NCBI GenBank assembly: GCA_015062345.1
Contig: SUUV01000017.1
Coordinates: forward strand, 1 to 34,329
Direction of reading: 5' to 3'
Source of the DNA: Alphaproteobacteria bacterium
GTDB taxonomy: Bacteria > Pseudomonadota > Alphaproteobacteria > RF32 > CAG-239
DNA: 34,329 nt
Positions 30,496-34,329 of the stretch are shown piece by piece. Positions within the stretch are counted from its first letter, which is position 1. Every line of letters begins with the position of its first letter. A model generated the notes under the pieces. That model was not told the origin of the DNA. It made no database searches and saw only the letters and a list, made by a program, of their open reading frames with translations. The translations under genes and the position numbers were made by a program.

Positions 30496-31416
30496 TTATT
30501 TCCTTTCGCTGAAGGAATATTTGTTTTCTATTGATAAAAATTTACGCATTTTTCGCCTTAATGCAGAGCTCCAAAAAAACGGTATAACGATAAGTTTTAC
30601 AAAAAATTTATAAGCAGATATAAATACCCATGCAGCAAAATGTTTTTGACGAAATAAATTTTTATCATAATTAAGTAAAAACAATTTTTTATCATTTTTC
30701 GTATAATTATATTTTTCTGCGAATTGTTCGAAATATTTGTGTTTAATAAATTTTGTTTTTTCTTTAACCTGTTGTTTTTTAGTAGCCGATAAAGATAATG
30801 AATTACATCTGTATTGATAAATATTATCTGATGTATAATCAATATTTCCGGCTAATGCGATGCGACACCAATAATCGTAATCTTCTGCACAAAAAGTATT
30901 CTCGTCATATTGTCCGACTATGTCCGCAATGCTTTTTCTATACATAAAAGCAGCTCCTACATTACAATTATTCATCAAAGCCGCTGCACATCTTTTATAT
31001 TTATAACTGTTATCAAGAATTTTAACTGTTTTGCCATCTTCATTAATAATATCCTCGTTCATGGATACCATTGATGTTTCCGGATGATTGTCTAAATATG
31101 ACGATAGCATTTCCAGAGCATTTTTTTTGTATAAATTATCGTCACTTGTCCAAGTCAGATATTCACCTCTTGCGTGTGAAAATCCGACATTTAGTGATGC
31201 CGGAAGTTTTTTATTTGTTTCATTAGTGATAACAGTGATACGACTATCTTTTTCAGCAAAAGAGTTAGCTATTTTTAAAGTGTTATCCGTAGAGCAATCA
31301 TTAACAATGATAAGCTCCCAGTTTTTGATGGTTTGATTAATAACAGATTGTATGGAAAGTTCCAACCACTTTTCACCATTATAGGTAGGTAAAACAATAG
31401 ATATTTTTGGTTTCAT
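30496..31416 (-). CDS. Family 2 glycosyltransferase, first gene of the minus-strand polysaccharide run
   Basis: The start is set at ATG 31416 (AAAGAG 8 nt upstream). Upstream in-frame codons run through a palindromic operator and are rejected. The 306-aa enzyme begins MKPKISIVLPTYNGEKWL. It has VNDCSTDNT, LNVGFSHARGEYLTWTSDDN (DxD-like SDDN near residue 93) and AEDYDYWCRIAL near residue 180. The C terminus has a hydrophobic patch (FFVKLIVIPFFW) that may sit on the membrane. It probably adds a sugar during O-unit or capsule assembly. It abuts wecB by one base. Its expression is probably controlled by the palindrome at 31432. Confidence 0.88.
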   Translation of the reverse strand: MKPKISIVLPTYNGEKWLELSIQSVINQTIKNWELIIVNDCSTDNTLKIANSFAEKDSRITVITNETNKKLPASLNVGFSHARGEYLTWTSDDNLYKKNALEMLSSYLDNHPETSMVSMNEDIINEDGKTVKILDNSYKYKRCAAALMNNCNVGAAFMYRKSIADIVGQYDENTFCAEDYDYWCRIALAGNIDYTSDNIYQYRCNSLSLSATKKQQVKEKTKFIKHKYFEQFAEKYNYTKNDKKLFLLNYDKNLFRQKHFAAWVFISAYKFFVKLIVIPFFWSSALRRKMRKFLSIENKYSFSERK

Positions 31417-31431
31417 GATTTTACTCTTTAT

Positions 31432-31467
31432 TTTCCGGACTTTAAACGATCGTTTAAAGTCCGGAAA
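31432..31467 (-). promoter_or_regulatory. 36-bp perfect palindrome, putative operator of the minus-strand run
   Basis: A perfect 36-bp palindrome centred on CGATCG between 31449 and 31450; core TTTAAACGATCGTTTAAA with outer arms TTTCCGGAC/GTCCGGAAA. It lies 15 bp before the ATG at 31416, in the leader of the minus-strand glycosyltransferase run. The core recurs at 31558 next to the divergent promoter. The shape and symmetry fit a dimeric repressor such as a TetR-type protein (inference). Confidence 0.7.
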
Positions 31468-31526
31468 TTTTGTAAATAATCCTAAAGTTCTAATGGTTTG
31501 ATTATGCACAAAAACATAATATTTTA

Positions 31527-31555
31527 TTGACAGAATATAACTAGGTATGTATATT
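31527..31555 (+). promoter_or_regulatory. Near-consensus promoter of the GT8-licD-tagD run
   Basis: TTGACA (31527-31532), a 17-bp spacer and TATATT (31550-31555). This is the strongest promoter in the window. Its start would be near 31562, inside the palindrome at 31558-31577, so binding there should block transcription. Confidence 0.8.
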
Positions 31556-31557
31556 GC

Positions 31558-31577
31558 CTTTAAACGATCGTTTAAAG
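31558..31577 (+). promoter_or_regulatory. 20-bp perfect palindrome, putative operator of the plus-strand run
   Basis: The perfect palindrome CTTTAAACGATCGTTTAAAG, followed by TCCG as on the right arm of the sister palindrome at 31432. It covers the predicted transcription start of the divergent GT8 run, the classic position for a repressor operator. Confidence 0.75.
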
Positions 31578-31593
31578 TCCGTTTGGAGAAAAT

Positions 31594-32430
31594 ATGTCTG
31601 ATATGAACATTGTGTTTGCGGTTAATGATGAATATGCCTCAAAACTGGGTGTTACCATTGTTTCAATTTTGGAAAACAACAAAGATGAAAAGTTTAATTT
31701 CTTTGTTTTAAGTTCTGATTTTAGCGATAACTCAAAACAATCTATCGATAAAATTAAACAAAAATATCAAAACTGGAATATAAAATACATTGTTCCGGAC
31801 AACACTTTATTTGAAAGTTTGAAACTAAATATCGAATACATAAGTGTTGAGACATATTATCGTTATGTTATTGCAAATGTTTTGCCTGAACAATCCAAAG
31901 CTTTATATCTAGATGCCGATTTAGTTGTAAACGGCTCTTTGACGGATTTATATAATCTAAATTTAAAAAACCGTTATTGTGCCGGTGTAAAAGATTTGCA
32001 TATCGAAAAAACAGGCTATAAATCGCAAATCGGTTTTTCTGATACCGATTTATATATCAATGCCGGAGTATTGTTGTTAAATTTATCGGCTATACGCAAA
32101 GACAGTATGGTTGAAAAGCTTTTTGATAATACCAAAAAGTTAGCAGATAAAATTTTATATCAGGATCAAGATATCATCAACATTACATTCAAAAACAAAA
32201 TAAAAGAAACAGACAGTGTTTATAATTTTGCGGCAAGTAATGTAAAGTGTGAAAAAAACAAAAGAAAATCAGCCGTTATAATTCATTATACGGGAAAAAG
32301 AAAACCTTGGAATCAGGCCTGTAAAAACAAAATGCGCAAGGTATGGTTCAAATATAACAATATTTACCAAAAAATTGTTGGTGAAAATTTTTTAATTAAT
32401 TTACTAAAGAAAATGTTTTTCAGAGGATAA
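31594..32430 (+). CDS. Family 8 glycosyltransferase
   Basis: The 278-aa enzyme is a typical GT8: MNIVFAVNDEYASKLGVTIVSIL at the N terminus, metal-binding DxD in LYLDADLVV (about 107-115), YINAGVLLLNL (about 152-162), DQDIIN (about 192-197) and the C-terminal HYTGKRKPW that closes the active site. GT8 enzymes are retaining galactosyl/glucosyltransferases, common in LPS outer core and in host-like surface glycans. GGAG precedes the ATG. It is followed by licD 3 bp later. The acceptor is unknown. Confidence 0.9.
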   Translation: MSDMNIVFAVNDEYASKLGVTIVSILENNKDEKFNFFVLSSDFSDNSKQSIDKIKQKYQNWNIKYIVPDNTLFESLKLNIEYISVETYYRYVIANVLPEQSKALYLDADLVVNGSLTDLYNLNLKNRYCAGVKDLHIEKTGYKSQIGFSDTDLYINAGVLLLNLSAIRKDSMVEKLFDNTKKLADKILYQDQDIINITFKNKIKETDSVYNFAASNVKCEKNKRKSAVIIHYTGKRKPWNQACKNKMRKVWFKYNNIYQKIVGENFLINLLKKMFFRG

Positions 32431-32433
32431 AAA

Positions 32434-33366
32434 ATGAGTTGGTTATACAAGAAAGTAAAAAAACAACATAAGACCAGTTATTACATATTGGGTTTTAAGT
32501 TTACATTTAAGCGCAGAGCAGAAAAGAAAATCTTAATCGATATTGAAGATTTTATTCGTCGCTCGGTTTCGCCTGCTCAAATTCCTCAGGCGCAAGGCTT
32601 GTTAAGAGATATTCAGTTGTCTGCACTTCGTATGTTGCTCGAAGTTGATAAAGTGTGCAAAGAAAACGACATTACATATTGGATAGATTTCGGCACTTTG
32701 TTGGGAGCAGTGCGTCATAAAGATTTTATCCCGTGGGACGATGATATTGATATTTGCATGATGCGCGACGATTATGAAAAATTTGAAAAAATTTTTGATA
32801 AAGCTACGCACGATAAAAATTTATTTGTAGAATTGAGATGTCATAAAAACGGTCGGTCAAATATTATAAAAGTTCATCACAAAAAATTCCCGAATATATT
32901 TGTAGATATTTTCCCTTATGATTTTTATACATCAAAATTAAATACCAAAGGTAAAATTGAGCTTCATAATAAATTAACAAAAATTAAAGCCGATTATGCT
33001 AAAAAAGCACCGAAAAACAAACAAAAACAACTTGAATTCAGGAAAAGATTTTTAGCTATTCGTGACAAATACATATATCAAAACCAAAAACCGAATGCTA
33101 AAGACAAGCCGGCTCTGTTTTGGGGAATAGATTTTGACCATCAATGGCCTCGTTCGGTGTTTGATTATGAAACATTTTTCCCGTTATCCGAAGTGGAGTT
33201 TTGCTCTCACAAGTTTCCGGCACCGGCACATCCCGACATATATTTGACTTATGTTTACAAAGATTATATGGCTTTGCCATCGTCACTTCACTATCATTTT
33301 GATTTAACGCAAATTTCAATAGATGAAGCCATTGCATTAAAAAAATATGCCAAAGGAGAGTTATAA
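32434..33366 (+). CDS. licD: LicD family phosphotransferase
   Basis: The 310-aa protein has the LicD signature: LLRDIQLSALRMLLEVDKVC, then WIDFGTLLGAVRHKDFIPWD with DDDIDI (about 84-108) and NIFVDIFPYDF (about 150-160). LicD proteins transfer phosphocholine or a related alcohol phosphate from a CDP donor to surface sugars. The following gene makes CDP-glycerol, so here the donor may be CDP-glycerol and the product a glycerol-phosphate decoration; this is inferred from context. The C-terminal portion is a family-typical cap with a conserved FPLSEVEFCSHKFPAPAH region. Confidence 0.88.
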   Translation: MSWLYKKVKKQHKTSYYILGFKFTFKRRAEKKILIDIEDFIRRSVSPAQIPQAQGLLRDIQLSALRMLLEVDKVCKENDITYWIDFGTLLGAVRHKDFIPWDDDIDICMMRDDYEKFEKIFDKATHDKNLFVELRCHKNGRSNIIKVHHKKFPNIFVDIFPYDFYTSKLNTKGKIELHNKLTKIKADYAKKAPKNKQKQLEFRKRFLAIRDKYIYQNQKPNAKDKPALFWGIDFDHQWPRSVFDYETFFPLSEVEFCSHKFPAPAHPDIYLTYVYKDYMALPSSLHYHFDLTQISIDEAIALKKYAKGEL

Positions 33367-33762
33367 ATGAAAAGAGTTATTACATACGGCACTTTTGATG
33401 TTTTGCATTATGGGCATATTAATCTTTTGAAAAGAGCAAAAGCCTTAGGTGATTATTTGATTGTGGTATTATCAAGTGATGAGTTTAATCAGATAAAAAA
33501 CAAAAAATCGTACTATACATACGAGCAAAGAAAGATGATTTTGGAGGCTTGTCGCTATGTCGATTTGGTTGTGCCCGAATATACTTGGGAGCAAAAAATT
33601 GATGATGTGCAAAAATATCAAGCTGATATCTTCGTTATGGGTGATGATTGGCAAGGCAAATTTGACTTCTTAAAAGATTATTGTGAAGTGGTTTATTTGC
33701 CCCGAACTCCCGATGTTTGCTCGACCCAAACCAAACAATATCTTAATCAAAAAGTTGCATAA
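33367..33762 (+). CDS. tagD: Glycerol-3-phosphate cytidylyltransferase
   Basis: The 131-aa protein is the size of TagD/TarD. It has ITYGTFDVLHYGHINLL with the HxGH nucleotide-binding motif (HYGH), the acceptor-binding EQRKMILEACRYVD, and a C-terminal RTPDVCSTQTK that stands for the usual RTxxxST(T/S)xxK motif. It makes CDP-glycerol from CTP and sn-glycerol 3-phosphate. TagD is a teichoic-acid enzyme in Gram-positives; in a Gram-negative context next to licD it suggests glycerol-phosphate on a surface glycan. It starts directly at the licD stop with AAGGAG. Substrate could also be another polyol phosphate. Confidence 0.9.
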   Translation: MKRVITYGTFDVLHYGHINLLKRAKALGDYLIVVLSSDEFNQIKNKKSYYTYEQRKMILEACRYVDLVVPEYTWEQKIDDVQKYQADIFVMGDDWQGKFDFLKDYCEVVYLPRTPDVCSTQTKQYLNQKVA

Positions 33763-33887
33763 GGTATGGCTATAAATAAAGTTTATTGCTAATATGCCGT
33801 CATTTTATATTCCGCATAAAAACATTCGGCAAATGTTCAGATATCAAAAATCTCTTGATTTATTTTTAAGGTTGTTTAATATAAGCA
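33763..33887. other. Intergenic stretch after tagD
   Basis: No ORF. It contains a weak AATAAA/TTTATT inverted repeat (near 33778) and an ACATT/AATGT inverted repeat (33818-33835) with no T tract, so no convincing terminator for tagD. A possible promoter for the following ncRNA is TTGATT (33855-33860) and TAATAT (33877-33882), spacing 16 bp. Confidence 0.4.
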
Positions 33888-34046
33888 CTGTCGTCAAATG
33901 ACGGCGGTGTCTAAACAACATCATTAAAGCAAAGCTCCTTGTTAAGGGGAGTTTCCGATATAAGGCATTTGTGCTCGAATAAGGAAGACTGCGCTTTAAC
34001 AGTTGTTTAGCTCCCCGCTTTGATTTTTTCTCAAGGCGGTTTTTTG
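33888..34046 (+). ncRNA. Candidate structured ncRNA, copy 2 of a two-member family
   Basis: The element has a 5' hairpin (CGTCA/TGACG near 33892-33903). A long closing stem pairs CTAAACAAC (33911-33919) with GTTGTTTAG (34002-34010), continued by TTAAAGC (33924-33930) with GCTTTAA (33993-33999). Internal hairpins include TTTCC/GGAAG (33952-33956 with 33983-33987), and a terminator CCGCTTTGA/TCAAGGCGG (34015-34039) plus six Ts closes the RNA. The 3' 80 nt share blocks with the element at 25850-25945 (TTTGTGCTC-AATAA, ACAGTT, GTTAGCTC-like, whole terminator). I do not recognise the family; a leader role for the next gene cannot be excluded. Confidence 0.55.
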
Positions 34047-34074
34047 TTAACTTAAAAAATCAGGAGCTGAAAAT

Positions 34075-34329
34075 ATGGAAAAAACTAAACCAACCGAATA
34101 TTTTGAAAAAGAATATTCACAAAATTTAAGTATCAGAAGAAATTATCGCAAAAAATTAATCCAAAGTGTGGCAAGGCAAATCTGCCGTATCAGTATTGAA
34201 GAAAAAATAAGCTTAGAAAAACTGGCCGAAATGTCAAATGTATCTGAGCTGACACTCAAACGATGGCTTATCGGCAAAGGCGAAATGCATCTGGATAGTT
34301 TGTGTAAAATCTGTTTAAGGTTTAATAAA
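34075..34329 (+). CDS. HTH DNA-binding protein, truncated by the window edge
   Basis: An open frame of 85 codons runs from ATG 34075 to the end without a stop. AGGAG lies 9 nt upstream. The N-terminal 30 residues are basic (RRNYRKKLIQSVARQI). Residues about 40-80 form a helix-turn-helix: KISLEKLAEMSNVSELTLKRWLIGKGEMHLDSLCKICLRFN, the XRE/Cro type with the recognition helix in SELTLKRWL. It is a probable small transcriptional regulator following the ncRNA element. Its size and full domain content are unknown because the gene is cut off. Confidence 0.75.
   Translation, partial: MEKTKPTEYFEKEYSQNLSIRRNYRKKLIQSVARQICRISIEEKISLEKLAEMSNVSELTLKRWLIGKGEMHLDSLCKICLRFNK

Noticed and set aside
33888..34046. 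Possible 6S RNA or tracrRNA
   Set aside because: The fold lacks a clear 6S-type long rod with central bubble. For tracrRNA there is no cas9, no repeat array and no visible anti-repeat in the window. Kept only as an unassigned ncRNA candidate.

Overview
The window looks like chromosome of an AT-rich, host-associated Alphaproteobacterium. The taxonomic clues are a short HPr kinase made of the C-terminal domain only, the order mlaE-mlaF-radA-cvpA, and prepilin and REP-like repeat styles resembling uncultured gut Alphaproteobacteria. The taxonomy is inferred from gene content, not measured. No rRNA, tRNA, CRISPR array, transposase or prophage was recognised.

Layout. (1) 1-3.9 kb is an accessory region. 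It holds secreted, pilin-like DUF4402-type proteins whose upstream regions are near copies of one another, a Fic protein with a palindromic operator, a candidate sRNA and a type IV prepilin-like gene. (2) 3.9-9.6 kb is envelope housekeeping: msbA, a DUF1294 protein, a Cys-rich lipoprotein with a secreted partner, dtd, and a fused SpmA/SpmB-type membrane protein. (3) 9.7-17.1 kb is one long operon-like run: LemA, two DUF3137 proteins, a DUF4381 protein, BatA, a BatB/BatC fusion and BatD. moxR is absent. (4) 17.2-22.9 kb holds a membrane-anchored nuclease-like protein, tsaE, hprK, mlaE, mlaF, radA and cvpA. (5) 22.9-25.9 kb is a second accessory island: two more DUF4402-type genes flanking a lysozyme-like protein plus a membrane protein. 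(6) 26-33.8 kb is a surface-polysaccharide region: a Gfo/Idh dehydrogenase, three glycosyltransferases and wecB on the minus strand, and divergent GT8, licD and tagD genes. Related palindromes sit at the divergent promoters. (7) The right edge holds a candidate structured ncRNA and a truncated HTH gene.

The most interesting signal is the DUF4402-type family. Four complete genes (all minus strand) and the 5' flank of a fifth at the left edge share the same signal peptide and an almost identical upstream block of about 120 bp. In gene orientation the block holds an invariant TTGATTTAAAT (FNR/CRP-like), GACTCTTTTTACTTGC, an uninterrupted A tract, CGGTTTATGAT, and a hairpin at the predicted mRNA 5' end. 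The A tract is 12, 12, 12, 9 and 11 nt in the five copies and lies in the promoter spacer. This is the layout expected of phase variation by slipped-strand mispairing. The type IV prepilin-like gene at 3247 carries the same promoter core with only 7 As. Together these suggest a dispersed, possibly phase-variable and oxygen-responsive surface-protein regulon, with accessory genes parked beside its members.

Two further non-coding signals deserve attention. One is a pair of candidate ncRNAs, at about 25.85-25.95 kb (minus) and 33.89-34.05 kb (plus), that share their 3' part and terminator. The other is a 20-residue hydrophobic peptide gene with a strong ribosome binding site at 27183-27245.
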